From NCBI RefSeq assembly GCF_002806975.1, contig NZ_NIHD01000012.1, positions 1 to 64,000 of the forward strand: a stretch of 64,000 bases of DNA, in the 5' to 3' direction. The stretch is from Marinobacter aromaticivorans (GTDB lineage Bacteria > Pseudomonadota > Gammaproteobacteria > Pseudomonadales > Oleiphilaceae). Under the pieces are notes generated by a model that was not told the origin of the DNA, made no database searches, and saw only the letters and a program-made list of their open reading frames with translations. The translations under genes were made by a program, and so were the position numbers. Shown here one piece after another: positions 50,101 through 57,852 of the stretch; within the stretch, counting starts at the first letter, position 1, and each line of letters starts with the position of its first letter.

Positions 50101-50485
50101 TGCCGACCTACTACTTGATGCACCAAACCTTGACCTACCCATAGAGGGCCTGCTTGCCCACAATCTGTTCAGTTATCCATTCAAGTTGGAATTGGACGGA
50201 CCGATCACGTTCTTCGACGATGGCAGAATGCAAATCGAACAGAGGAATAGTAACACTCCACTTATTACCGTTGATGTTGCCGGCTCCAATAACGCAACGT
50301 CCGGACTGCTTGGTTTCGTAAGCTGCCTCGGTAGCATCTTTACAGGTGGAGGCTTGAGTGCCTGTGAAGAACTGGCGAACGGCAATGGCAAGGCTGTTCA
50401 ATTACCGCTGAAGATACCGCCTCAGGGAGTTTATCTGAACTTCATTTCCAACCCGGTCAAAGATTTACCGGCCCATTACGAATAA
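47180..50485 (+). CDS. Large Ig-like-domain lipoprotein
   Basis: 1101 residues. The signal peptide ends LAAC with Cys18. Several SbsA/Big-type Ig-like domains can be seen through their opening pattern, e.g. YPADGQADVSPKADIVLRFSHAI (about 35-57) and PGDPVILFFDEPLDPESVKSAV (about 530-550), with another near 680 (DRPIVVVFSQSMKLSSI). GAGGAG lies before the ATG. Likely surface- or periplasm-exposed and working with the FadL-like protein, with which it is co-transcribed. Base composition falls in the 3' half (see finding). Function unknown. Confidence 0.8.
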   Translation: MKYNKTLALIPALLLAACGGDEQSINQKTTPGSVIYSYPADGQADVSPKADIVLRFSHAITEDDASLTSKISVQSDGAVVPFSVEKIDEGRSLKLTTSGALTTASAYSVTFNEPLQAEGGRTIGTPNGVGDPGIQFETRGSFSGAAGLANTSDSFGVAWKVPASDDQTDKRFQAMNFSTFRFAMTQPVHPDWKELGGSIEMLDKNGQPVPASILVKGNRITVDPCVTPDPQQCGGKEDVLNSGETYTLEFTDLASLTDPGAENRFNKTFSFTPRDTGPTVVLQQSAIDSGLAAGETDETRLTKSILNGQIINGVTLNSVLQGVAGPSQQTGDLFAELAFAPSFEATEALPLRIPKGSILRSTSLDVLVGGKVPVLDAATHELQTTGDIKVTMLSDASGYLSPNAYTDDINVPRQITLFMDVSMNTEEAQPNAALSQDLMGVELRGIALVKDGVLTIDAIGMVEPNLLGQEYTDSTIAFHLQAATDADSALDAEELRELDNTAPKLVSWTPGATDAIPPTRQSMHRPGDPVILFFDEPLDPESVKSAVSLFANDSSGSQELTDLKIEVDGTTIAIQPKSGLRHGVDYKLQLNSLADIVGNTATIPPLRFSLPEIDDGSGSVTEQSPFALTIYPGYPCVTENLNLAEGFHGHCKDVAGDNLPNDNAGNAQSRDILPVTTLPADRPIVVVFSQSMKLSSIRLNETFIVEKVDESGNVISGIDGRLEKNLQRISFFPDQPWEPGALYRYTLVSAVNGNCDVVICGKNNRAFQTDLLLDPEDNGGEPLEIYFRGQESVSTVFTPLRNLPIRDANSNYYIEDFEPFDFVQATDESGLPLEHFETPPNAARLAMNGNAVVLGNNGGEEANARVGCSYQEANECWDKKYIYQTYGLNTEVIGPEIDPETGEETGNIRVLLYPTMLVTTPAKVWYNLLGPSESNTGPQILRMRYQEPTENNPMGLVEGRIVTGENGGPRFQVDADLLLDAPNLDLPIEGLLAHNLFSYPFKLELDGPITFFDDGRMQIEQRNSNTPLITVDVAGSNNATSGLLGFVSCLGSIFTGGGLSACEELANGNGKAVQLPLKIPPQGVYLNFISNPVKDLPAHYE

Positions 50486-50514
50486 AACAGGGGCCACTCA
50501 GATCCGTGCTCTTC

Positions 50515-50541
50515 AGGCCAGTCTCCGGACTGGCCTTTTTT
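50515..50541 (+). terminator. Terminator after Ig-like lipoprotein
   Basis: AGGCCAGTC (50515-50523), TCCG loop, GACTGGCCT (50528-50536) and a T-run. Confidence 0.92.
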
Positions 50542-50648
50542 GTAGCCGGAACAGCGAATCACGGTTTCCCTCAGCCAGCATTTTCCTGCCAATCTGGTTG
50601 CACAATGAAACCCGACCTGCAACAACAAGAACCCCGGGAGAAACACTC

Positions 50649-50864
50649 ATGCAAAACGGCACCAGTACCCAGACCTTCGGCAGTATCGCGATCTGGCTCG
50701 CATACTGCCTGAACATACTTACCGGGAAGCTGGATGTTGTTGGCGGTGTGATGTTCAGCCAGCCCGCCATTGATCTGATTGCACCGGGAGCCATGTCCGG
50801 GCAACGGGGGCACTTTGGCAAGCGCCACAGCCGGGTTAAAGGGGCTGCCGGAGTTTGCGAGTGA
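50649..50864 (+). CDS. Small hypothetical ORF of doubtful status
   Basis: 71 codons, MQNGTSTQTFGSIAIWLAYCLNILTG..., with GGGAG 8 nt before the ATG and one possible hydrophobic segment (about residues 11-25). The second half is basic and does not resemble a domain I know. It is the only plausible ORF in the gene-poor stretch 50486-51110. It may be a gene remnant. A TATAAT at 50985-50990 further on may be the -10 for the DUF2489 gene. Confidence 0.25.
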   Translation: MQNGTSTQTFGSIAIWLAYCLNILTGKLDVVGGVMFSQPAIDLIAPGAMSGQRGHFGKRHSRVKGAAGVCE

Positions 50865-51110
50865 GTACCCTTCAAGCACCATGGCGGATGAAATTCTCAC
50901 GCCGATATCATTCTGCCTCCCACCACTGCATTTGAACGCAGCAAGCGATTGCCTCGGCCCGTGCCGGCGCGAGTATCAACGAAGTATAATGCGACCAGGA
51001 AACCGATCCGGTTGCCGGCACATCCGTATTGAATGGTCAGTCGGTAACTGTCAAAGTCTGGCAGTCGAAACAGCAACCTGTGCCCGCCTGAACCTGATAG
51101 GGAGAACAGC

Positions 51111-51566
51111 ATGCCTCAATGGCTACAGTGGAGCCTGATTATTGCCGGCGCTATCGCCATCACTGTCCTGCTGGGTTTTATCCGGCGGCAGATATCCATA
51201 CTTGCGGATAACCGCAGGCGCAAACAGAAGGCAGAGGCGTTTCAGGCAAAACGACGTCAGGATATGATCGACAGTATCCGCGTGATTGCAATGGCGGTAG
51301 AGGAAAATCAGATCGAATATTCCGAGGCCTGCCTGCGCATCAAAGGCCTGCTTGATCATGTGGCTCCGGAGTTAATGGAGAGGGCTCCGTTCCGGGTGTT
51401 TATGGAAGTCTACGAGCAGCTTCGCCATATGCCGACCCATCAGGCACGCCAGGATACGGAGGTGCGTTTTGTAGAGAAAATGGACAAGGAACGGTTTGAG
51501 GTGGAAGAACGCCATGCCGATGAAATACGCCGTGCCGCAACGGCCATCCGCAATCACGCTTTCTGA
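51111..51566 (+). CDS. DUF2489 family protein
   Basis: 151 residues. One N-terminal membrane helix (about 5-22) is followed by a basic stretch (RRQISILADNRRRKQKAEAFQAKRR) and a helical cytoplasmic domain with DSIRVIAMAVEENQIEYSEACLRIKGLLD, the DUF2489 signature. Function unknown. GGGAG upstream of the ATG. About 250 nt downstream lies a strong terminator. Confidence 0.85.
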   Translation: MPQWLQWSLIIAGAIAITVLLGFIRRQISILADNRRRKQKAEAFQAKRRQDMIDSIRVIAMAVEENQIEYSEACLRIKGLLDHVAPELMERAPFRVFMEVYEQLRHMPTHQARQDTEVRFVEKMDKERFEVEERHADEIRRAATAIRNHAF

Positions 51567-51819
51567 CCCAAAACCTGTTTGTTTCTTTTTGTAACAGGGA
51601 AAAACAGTGTCGGCTTTTTATCGATTCATTATCAGTAGCTTGCTCAAAGCACGAAAAGTGACGTAATGCTCAAATTCCCACGTTCGGGGAAATGGCTTTT
51701 CCTTTTTAAAGTCCTTGTCTAAATTGAAACCAAGGGGGCCGGCTGTTCACCACATTAATCACTGCCCTGGGTTGTTTCTCCTGTCACGTTCGGACGACTC
51801 TGCAACAAGCAGAAACTTT

Positions 51820-51846
51820 GCCGGCCTTCTGTAGCCGGCTTTTTTT
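51820..51846 (+). terminator. Plus-strand terminator downstream of DUF2489 gene
   Basis: GCCGGC (51820-51825), CTTCTGTA loop, GCCGGC (51834-51839) and seven Ts. The region 51567-51819 before it holds no ORF. Confidence 0.75.
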
Positions 51847-51863
51847 CAGCTCACTTTTCTTTT

Positions 51864-53231
51864 TTACTGGCTCATCATGCCAGCCATGGCCATCACGTTA
51901 TCCTTGCTGGCGACCAGCTCATCAAACTGGGCCTCGACCCGCGCGCGGTCCAGGCCAAGCTCGTCATAGACCTCCTGCTCCAGAGGCTCACCAGCACCCC
52001 CCAGCGCCACGCCTCTGGATGTCAGCAGTTGCCTCCCAAGCCAAAGCAGCCTGGCGTACACACTGTGCGCGCCCTGATAGTTACGGTTTTTCTGGTACCT
52101 TATGGCCAGCGTAACCTCTTCAGGCATGCCCCAGTTTTCCATCAGCTGCGCCGCAATCTGTTCCCGGGTGATTCCGAGGAGATAGTGTTCTGTTACCGAC
52201 GAATCGATACCGGGATTCACTTCCAGGGAACGACATACCAGGTTGAAATGGGGTGGAAAAACCTGGGCCAGCAAAAGATAGCCAAAGTTATGCAGAAGAC
52301 CCGCAAGGTAGGCCAAACCGAACATCGGGCGTTTACTGCGGGGCATCATGCTGGCGAGAATGCCTGCAGACTGGGCCTGCCAGATGGCCTGTTGCCAGTA
52401 ATCGACATAACCGTCCGGGTGATCCTGTGGCTGCTTGAGCGCTCGTCCCAGCGAAAGGCCCATGGCAAGGTTCATCACCATATCAAACCCGAGCACTCTC
52501 GATACGGCATCGTGCACGGAGCGAACCTGCCCGGCGGCGGCATAAAAGGATGAAGATGCCCAACTGACAACCTGGGCGGCCAGGCTGGGATCACTCTCAA
52601 CAATGTCCACCAGATCACCCATTACCGCATTCGGGTTCACCCGCAGATGAATAATGCGTTGCGCGGTTTCAGGCAGTGGCGGGAGTTCCAGTGTATCTTC
52701 CAGGCGCTGGCGGATGCGCAGGCTGGTAAACTTCTTGAGGGCGAAAGTCAGCTGGCTGCGATCATTGGCCGGATCGTCCAGGTTTACTGTGATGTTTTCT
52801 GCTGCCACGGTAAACGACCGGCGTTCAGCCCCGGCTGTCAGTGCACGAAAGTCCTCTGCCGGCATCACCATGGCCAGATTCTGGCCTTCCAGCTCCAGGG
52901 CTACCGAAGGCAAATCATCTATCCGGCGATCGACAATGGTCGGCCAGCCTGTCAGCGAGGGCAACGCAGGCAGTTCTCTCAGCCCGGCCCGCTCTTTCAC
53001 CCGAACCTGTTCCCGGGATTTCATCAGCCGATAGTCGCTTTCCAGTTGCTTGTTCAGCCGCTCCAGATCAATCAGATCTTCCTTGCAACAGATCACCTGA
53101 AGTTTATCCGGCCCGTCGTTGAGCAGGACCATCCGCAACAGTTCGTGGCGGTTGGCCTGGCGCGCGTCCCTCAGCGAAACACCCTTAGCGGCCTCACCAA
53201 GAGCCTGCTGAACCGTTACCGGTAATTCCAT
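51864..53231 (-). CDS. HDOD domain signalling protein
   Basis: 455 residues from ATG 53231 (GGGAG 6 nt upstream). The first ~150 residues look like a YbaK/aminoacyl-tRNA deacylase-type domain, and residues about 185-400 form an HDOD domain (LPPLPETAQRIIHLRVNPNAVMGDLVDIVESDPSLAAQVV...). HDOD proteins act in signalling, often with cyclic-di-GMP or chemotaxis systems, but no partner is adjacent. The frame extends ten codons upstream to 53261. Confidence 0.85.
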   Translation of the reverse strand: MELPVTVQQALGEAAKGVSLRDARQANRHELLRMVLLNDGPDKLQVICCKEDLIDLERLNKQLESDYRLMKSREQVRVKERAGLRELPALPSLTGWPTIVDRRIDDLPSVALELEGQNLAMVMPAEDFRALTAGAERRSFTVAAENITVNLDDPANDRSQLTFALKKFTSLRIRQRLEDTLELPPLPETAQRIIHLRVNPNAVMGDLVDIVESDPSLAAQVVSWASSSFYAAAGQVRSVHDAVSRVLGFDMVMNLAMGLSLGRALKQPQDHPDGYVDYWQQAIWQAQSAGILASMMPRSKRPMFGLAYLAGLLHNFGYLLLAQVFPPHFNLVCRSLEVNPGIDSSVTEHYLLGITREQIAAQLMENWGMPEEVTLAIRYQKNRNYQGAHSVYARLLWLGRQLLTSRGVALGGAGEPLEQEVYDELGLDRARVEAQFDELVASKDNVMAMAGMMSQ

Positions 53232-53378
53232 TGTATTCTCCCGAGTGTTGCTGCCTGCCAACCGGCCTCAATAATCGGCCATTGGCTGTTCAGTATAAGG
53301 CATGGCTTGCGTCTGAATGTTGATGTAAAACCAATTCACGGGAATGCAGGTACGTTTTATTATTCCCGCCAGATCGAT

Positions 53379-55454
53379 TCACACATCGCCATACCGTACT
53401 TTTTCGCCCAGCCAGCGCCGGATCAACGCCTGCACCACTCTTGGGTGCTGCATAAGTTCCGGCGCCATCTCGCGCACTGGCTCAATCCAGCCCTTGTCTC
53501 TCTCAAAGTCTGCCAGCCGGAACTGCATCATGCCAGTCTGTCGGGTGCCGAGCACTTCGCCAGGCCCGCGGATTTCCAGATCCTTTTCAGCAATCACAAA
53601 ACCGTCCTGGCTGTCACGCAAAGCCTGCAGCCTTGCTTTGCCGTTAGCGGAGAGGGGCGGGTGGTACATGAGCACGCAAAAACTGGCCTGTTCGCCCCGC
53701 CCTACCCTGCCACGGAGCTGGTGTAACTGGGCCAGGCCCAGGCGTTCCGGGTTTTCAATAATGATCAGGGACGCATTGGGTACATCCACGCCCACTTCGA
53801 TTACAGTGGTGGCAACCAGCAAATCCAGCGCGCCCCGCTTGAACCGGTTCATTACCTCTGCCTTTTCCGTCGACTTGAGGCGCCCGTGCACCAGCCCGAC
53901 CTTCAGCTCCGGCAACCGCTGCTCCAGCTCCTGGGCGGTAACCTCTGCAGCCTGACACTGCAGTGCCTCCGACTCCTCAATCAGGGTACAAACCCAGTAA
54001 GCCTGCCGGCCAGTTGAACAGGCGCTGCGCACGCGCTCAATCACATCTTCCCGCCGGGTATCGGGAATCACGATGGTTTCAACCGGTTTCCGGCCCGGGG
54101 GTAATTCGTCAATCACCGAAGTGTCGAGATCGGCATAAGCACTCATGGCCAGGGTGCGCGGGATGGGTGTTGCGGTCATGATCAGTTGGTGCGGTGCCAG
54201 GTTTCCGCCCACGCCTTTCTCCCGCAGGGCAAGGCGTTGGTGCACACCGAACCGGTGCTGCTCATCCACAATCACCAGCGCCAAACGGTGAAACAGCACA
54301 TCGTCCTGGAACAGCGCGTGGGTGCCTATCACCACGCTGGCGGCCCCGGTATGAACGGCCTCCAGTGCTTCTGTTCTGGCTTTTCCCTTTACCTTGCCAG
54401 ACAACCAGGCCAGTTGGATACCCAGGGGCGCCAACCAGCCATAAAAGTTCTGGTAATGCTGTTCAGCCAGTATTTCCGTGGGCGCCATCAGCGCAACCTG
54501 AGCCCCCGCTCCTATGGCCTGAAGCGCTGCCAGGGCGGCAACGATGGTTTTACCGGAACCTACATCGCCCTGAATCAGCCGCAGCATGGGTACGGGCTGG
54601 CTGAGGTCCTGCCGGATATCACCCATAACATGGCGTTGGGCGCCCGTCAGGGAAAACGGAAGCTCGCCGAGGAATCGCTCGGTCAGATCGCCCGTTGGTA
54701 ACAGAGGCAAAGCCTGGCGGGCCTGTATCTGTTCCCGAACCTGCAGCAGGCTCAACTGATGGGCGAGCAGCTCTTCCATCACAAGGCGTTGCTGTGCCGG
54801 GTGGCGCCCCTCCACCAGTAGATGCACCGGAGCATTGGCAGGGGGAGAGTGCACCAACTGGACGGCTTCGGTGATACCCGGCAACTGGAAATCCGCGAGC
54901 AGCTTTTCTGGTAACCAGTCCCGTATCGGATGCCGGTGAAGGTAGGCCAGGGCCTGCTGGCACAGGCCTCTTACCCGGGGTTGCTGGATGCCTTCGGTCA
55001 GCGGGTAAACCGGCGTAAGGGTTGCCTGCCCCTCTGCCGGCATGGGTGGAGGATTTACCTGGTATTCAGGATGGTAGAATTCGTATCCGGCACGGCCAGG
55101 GCGCACTTCACCAAAACAGCGAACCCGCGTACCCTCTGCCAGGTGGTTTTTCTGGGCTGCATTGAAGTGAAAAAACCGCATCACCAGAAACCCGCTGCTG
55201 TCTTTCAGCGTAACCTGCAAGCTGCGGCGGCGCCCCATCACCACATCCGCTTTCATCACCTCCCCTTCCACTACCGCCACATCACCTATTCTGAGGCTGC
55301 CCATGGGCAGGATCCGGGTGCGGTCTTCATAGCGGTGAGGCAGGTGAAACAGCAGATCCTGCAACGAGGCAATACCCAGTCGCGCAAGCTTTTCAGCCAA
55401 CGCCTCGCCTACGCCCTTGAGCTCAGTGACCGGTATATCGTCCAGGGATGCCAT
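53379..55454 (-). CDS. recG: ATP-dependent DNA helicase RecG
   Basis: Remodels stalled replication forks and Holliday junctions. 691 residues: N-terminal wedge/OB domain (about 60-150), helicase motif I GDVGSGKT, motif II DEQH, motif III TATPIPRTLAM and motif VI QLRGRVGRG, with C-terminal RecG extension. It lies 8 nt after oxyR on the same strand, the oxyR-recG operon also found in Pseudomonas aeruginosa. Confidence 0.97.
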   Translation of the reverse strand: MASLDDIPVTELKGVGEALAEKLARLGIASLQDLLFHLPHRYEDRTRILPMGSLRIGDVAVVEGEVMKADVVMGRRRSLQVTLKDSSGFLVMRFFHFNAAQKNHLAEGTRVRCFGEVRPGRAGYEFYHPEYQVNPPPMPAEGQATLTPVYPLTEGIQQPRVRGLCQQALAYLHRHPIRDWLPEKLLADFQLPGITEAVQLVHSPPANAPVHLLVEGRHPAQQRLVMEELLAHQLSLLQVREQIQARQALPLLPTGDLTERFLGELPFSLTGAQRHVMGDIRQDLSQPVPMLRLIQGDVGSGKTIVAALAALQAIGAGAQVALMAPTEILAEQHYQNFYGWLAPLGIQLAWLSGKVKGKARTEALEAVHTGAASVVIGTHALFQDDVLFHRLALVIVDEQHRFGVHQRLALREKGVGGNLAPHQLIMTATPIPRTLAMSAYADLDTSVIDELPPGRKPVETIVIPDTRREDVIERVRSACSTGRQAYWVCTLIEESEALQCQAAEVTAQELEQRLPELKVGLVHGRLKSTEKAEVMNRFKRGALDLLVATTVIEVGVDVPNASLIIIENPERLGLAQLHQLRGRVGRGEQASFCVLMYHPPLSANGKARLQALRDSQDGFVIAEKDLEIRGPGEVLGTRQTGMMQFRLADFERDKGWIEPVREMAPELMQHPRVVQALIRRWLGEKVRYGDV

Positions 55455-55462
55455 GGCTAAAG

Positions 55463-56422
55463 TCAGTCCGTTTCGGCAACAACCGGCGTGTCTACTTTCG
55501 CCTTCTCAATTACCCGGCACTGGCTGGCCGCAAGTGAGAGCACGTCAATGGCCTTGGGCCTTGGAAAGGTGACACGCCAGGCCAAAGCCACCGTACGGAA
55601 TGGCACAGGCGGGGCGAAGGGCCGGGTTACCAGTATATCTTTATGGTACCGCATGCCGGAGGCGGCTGAGAGCGGCAGCACGGTAATACCCAGGCCAGAG
55701 GCAACCATGTGCCGAATGGTCTCCAGAGAACTGCCCTCTGTAACCAGTGAAGGGGACCCGGTATCCGCACGGCGGGTAACGGCTTCCACCAGAGGCGGGC
55801 AGGATTCCAGCACCTGATCCCGGAAGCAATGGCCGGGGCCAAGTAATAGTAACTGCTCGCGAGCCAGCTCCTCACCTGTAATTTGTTCTTTGGCGGCCAG
55901 CGCGTGGCCCGCGGGCAAAAGCACCACAAAGGGCTCATCGTATAACGGTAGTGTCAGCACCTCGGCTTCTTCAAAAGGCAGCGCTATAATAATTGCGTCC
56001 AGTTCAGATTGCCGCAGCTTCTGGCGCAGGTTGGCGGTGTAGTTTTCTTCGATATAAAGCGGCATTTCCGGCGCGGCACGGCGTAGCTCGGGCAAAAGAT
56101 GGGGGAACAGATAAGGCCCTATGGTGTAAATGGCGCCCACCTTGAGCGGCGAGCTCAACTGGTTTTTTCCATCCTGGGCCATATCACGGATCACCCCCAC
56201 CTGGTCCAGAACCCGCTGGGCCTGTTCCACAATGCGCTGACCGGTTTCAGTAACCCGGATGCTGCTTTTGCTGCGCTCAAACAGTGGGATGCCCAGCTCG
56301 TCTTCCAGCTTTTTGACCGCAACGCTGAGTGTCGGCTGGCTGACGTGGCAACGCTCGGCAGCCCGGCCAAAATGCCTTTCGCGGGCAAGCGTAACAACGT
56401 ATCGTAACTCGGTAAGAGTCAT
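55463..56422 (-). CDS. oxyR: Hydrogen peroxide sensor-regulator OxyR
   Basis: LysR-type regulator, 319 residues. The N-terminal winged HTH (AAERCHVSQPTLSVAVKKLEDELG) is followed by the substrate-binding-like sensor domain. The redox cysteines fall at C199 and C208 in GHCFRDQVLESC, exactly the positions and spacing of E. coli OxyR, where a disulfide forms on peroxide exposure. It is co-oriented with recG and divergent from an SDR-like gene. Confidence 0.95.
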   Translation of the reverse strand: MTLTELRYVVTLARERHFGRAAERCHVSQPTLSVAVKKLEDELGIPLFERSKSSIRVTETGQRIVEQAQRVLDQVGVIRDMAQDGKNQLSSPLKVGAIYTIGPYLFPHLLPELRRAAPEMPLYIEENYTANLRQKLRQSELDAIIIALPFEEAEVLTLPLYDEPFVVLLPAGHALAAKEQITGEELAREQLLLLGPGHCFRDQVLESCPPLVEAVTRRADTGSPSLVTEGSSLETIRHMVASGLGITVLPLSAASGMRYHKDILVTRPFAPPVPFRTVALAWRVTFPRPKAIDVLSLAASQCRVIEKAKVDTPVVAETD

Positions 56423-56497
56423 GGTGATCTCCGGTCAAAAGGATACGGGCGACGATTCACTTGTTTATGGGTTAGAGGATAAGGATTGATATTGTCT

Positions 56498-57364
56498 ATG
56501 GCAATCACTGAACGCAATAGTAAGCCGCGTATTCTTATAGCCGGTTGCGGCAAACTCGGAGGCGCCATCGCAGTCAAACTGAAGGAATCGGCACAGGTTT
56601 ACGGCCTGCGTCGCAATCCTGCCAGGGTACCGGAAGGTGTCGCCGCCATAGGTGCAGACCTGACACGTCCGGAAACCCTCGCGGGCAAGCTGCCTGAAAA
56701 CCTGCAGACGCTCGTCTACTGCCTGACTCCTTCCAGTTACGACGAGCAGGGCTACCGCGATGCGTATGTTAATGGCTTGTCCAATCTTCTCGCGGCCCTG
56801 GGCAATCAACAGCTTAAGCGGCTGTTTTTTATCAGCAGCACCAGTGTGTATGCCCAGAACGATGACAGCCTGGTCGATGAAACCAGCCCGGCCCACCCCT
56901 CCCGCACCACAGGGCAGCAGATACTCGCTGGCGAGCAGACAGCACTGGATAGTGGCCATCCTGCCACCGTGGTGCGTTTCAGCGGGATTTACGGGCCGTC
57001 AAGAAGGCGTTTTCTCGAGGAAGTTATTGAGGGTCGCATGAACCCTGAAGCGCCGGCGCCATACAGCAACCGCATTCATGAAGAAGACGCCGCAGCGGCT
57101 GTCGCCTATCTCAACGCTATGGCGCTTTCAGGAAAGCCTCTGGATACCTGCTATGTTGCGAGTGATTGCGAACCGGTGCGGCTGGATGAGGTGGTTGAAT
57201 GGGTTCGCCAACAGGTTCCCTGTGCAGAGCCTGTAGCAGGTGCCCGAAAAGGCGGCCGGGCCGGCAGCAAGCGCTGCAATAACCAGCGCCTGCTGGATAC
57301 AGGGTTTACTTTCCGCTATCCGGATTTTCGCGCCGGGTACCGTGCAATGATTGAAAACAGTTAA
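56498..57364 (+). CDS. SDR-like NAD(P)-binding protein (YeeZ-like)
   Basis: 288 residues from ATG 56498. Rossmann fold with GCGKLGG at the N-terminus, the FFISSTSVYAQ strand with YAQN near the active-site position and a FSGIYGPSRR block, as in the YeeZ/NAD-dependent epimerase-like group. The classical YxxxK is not evident, so catalysis is uncertain. TTG codons at 56486 and 56492, nearer to an AAGG, are alternative starts. Convergent with ridA. Confidence 0.8.
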   Translation: MAITERNSKPRILIAGCGKLGGAIAVKLKESAQVYGLRRNPARVPEGVAAIGADLTRPETLAGKLPENLQTLVYCLTPSSYDEQGYRDAYVNGLSNLLAALGNQQLKRLFFISSTSVYAQNDDSLVDETSPAHPSRTTGQQILAGEQTALDSGHPATVVRFSGIYGPSRRRFLEEVIEGRMNPEAPAPYSNRIHEEDAAAAVAYLNAMALSGKPLDTCYVASDCEPVRLDEVVEWVRQQVPCAEPVAGARKGGRAGSKRCNNQRLLDTGFTFRYPDFRAGYRAMIENS

Positions 57365-57384
57365 ACCCGCTGCCTGATTCCGGC

Positions 57385-57771
57385 TCAGCTCAGTACCATT
57401 ATTGCTTCCATCTCCACCGGCACACCCTTGGGCAGAGCTGAGACTTCAACGGCTGCCCGGGCCGGATAGGGCTCGGGGAAATAGGTCGCCATTATTTCGT
57501 TAACCGTGGCAAAGTTAGCCAGATCGGTCATGTAAATATTCACTTTAACGATATCCTTCAGTTCGCCTCCGGCAGCTTCGCAAACAGCCTTCAGGTTTTC
57601 GAACACCTGGCGGGTTTTGGCGGCAAAGTCTCCGGCTACCACTTCCATGGTTTCGGGCACCAGCGGAATCTGGCCAGAGATGTAGACCGTGTCACCTGCT
57701 TTCACGGCCTGGGAGTAGGTACCGATTGCCTGGGGTGCATTATCAGTCTGGATTACGGATTTATTGGCCAT
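57385..57771 (-). CDS. ridA: Reactive intermediate/imine deaminase RidA
   Basis: 128-residue RidA/YjgF/UK114 protein that hydrolyses enamine/imine intermediates from PLP enzymes. It shows the family stretches [34 protein letters not shown], the active-site arginine in [23 protein letters not shown]. It lies downstream of spoT on the same strand, as in pseudomonads. Confidence 0.96.
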   Translation of the reverse strand: MANKSVIQTDNAPQAIGTYSQAVKAGDTVYISGQIPLVPETMEVVAGDFAAKTRQVFENLKAVCEAAGGELKDIVKVNIYMTDLANFATVNEIMATYFPEPYPARAAVEVSALPKGVPVEMEAIMVLS

Positions 57772-57852
57772 ACCCTGTTACTTCCTCTCGTCCAAAACAC
57801 CAATCGTCGCCCTTCCACAGGCGGGCTGTCAACTATGTAACCCTGACCGGGC

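Noticed and set aside
50571..50900. 109-codon minus-strand frame in the gene-poor stretch
   Set aside because: Cys/Gly-rich composition, no recognisable family and no ribosome site; competing frames exist on both strands.
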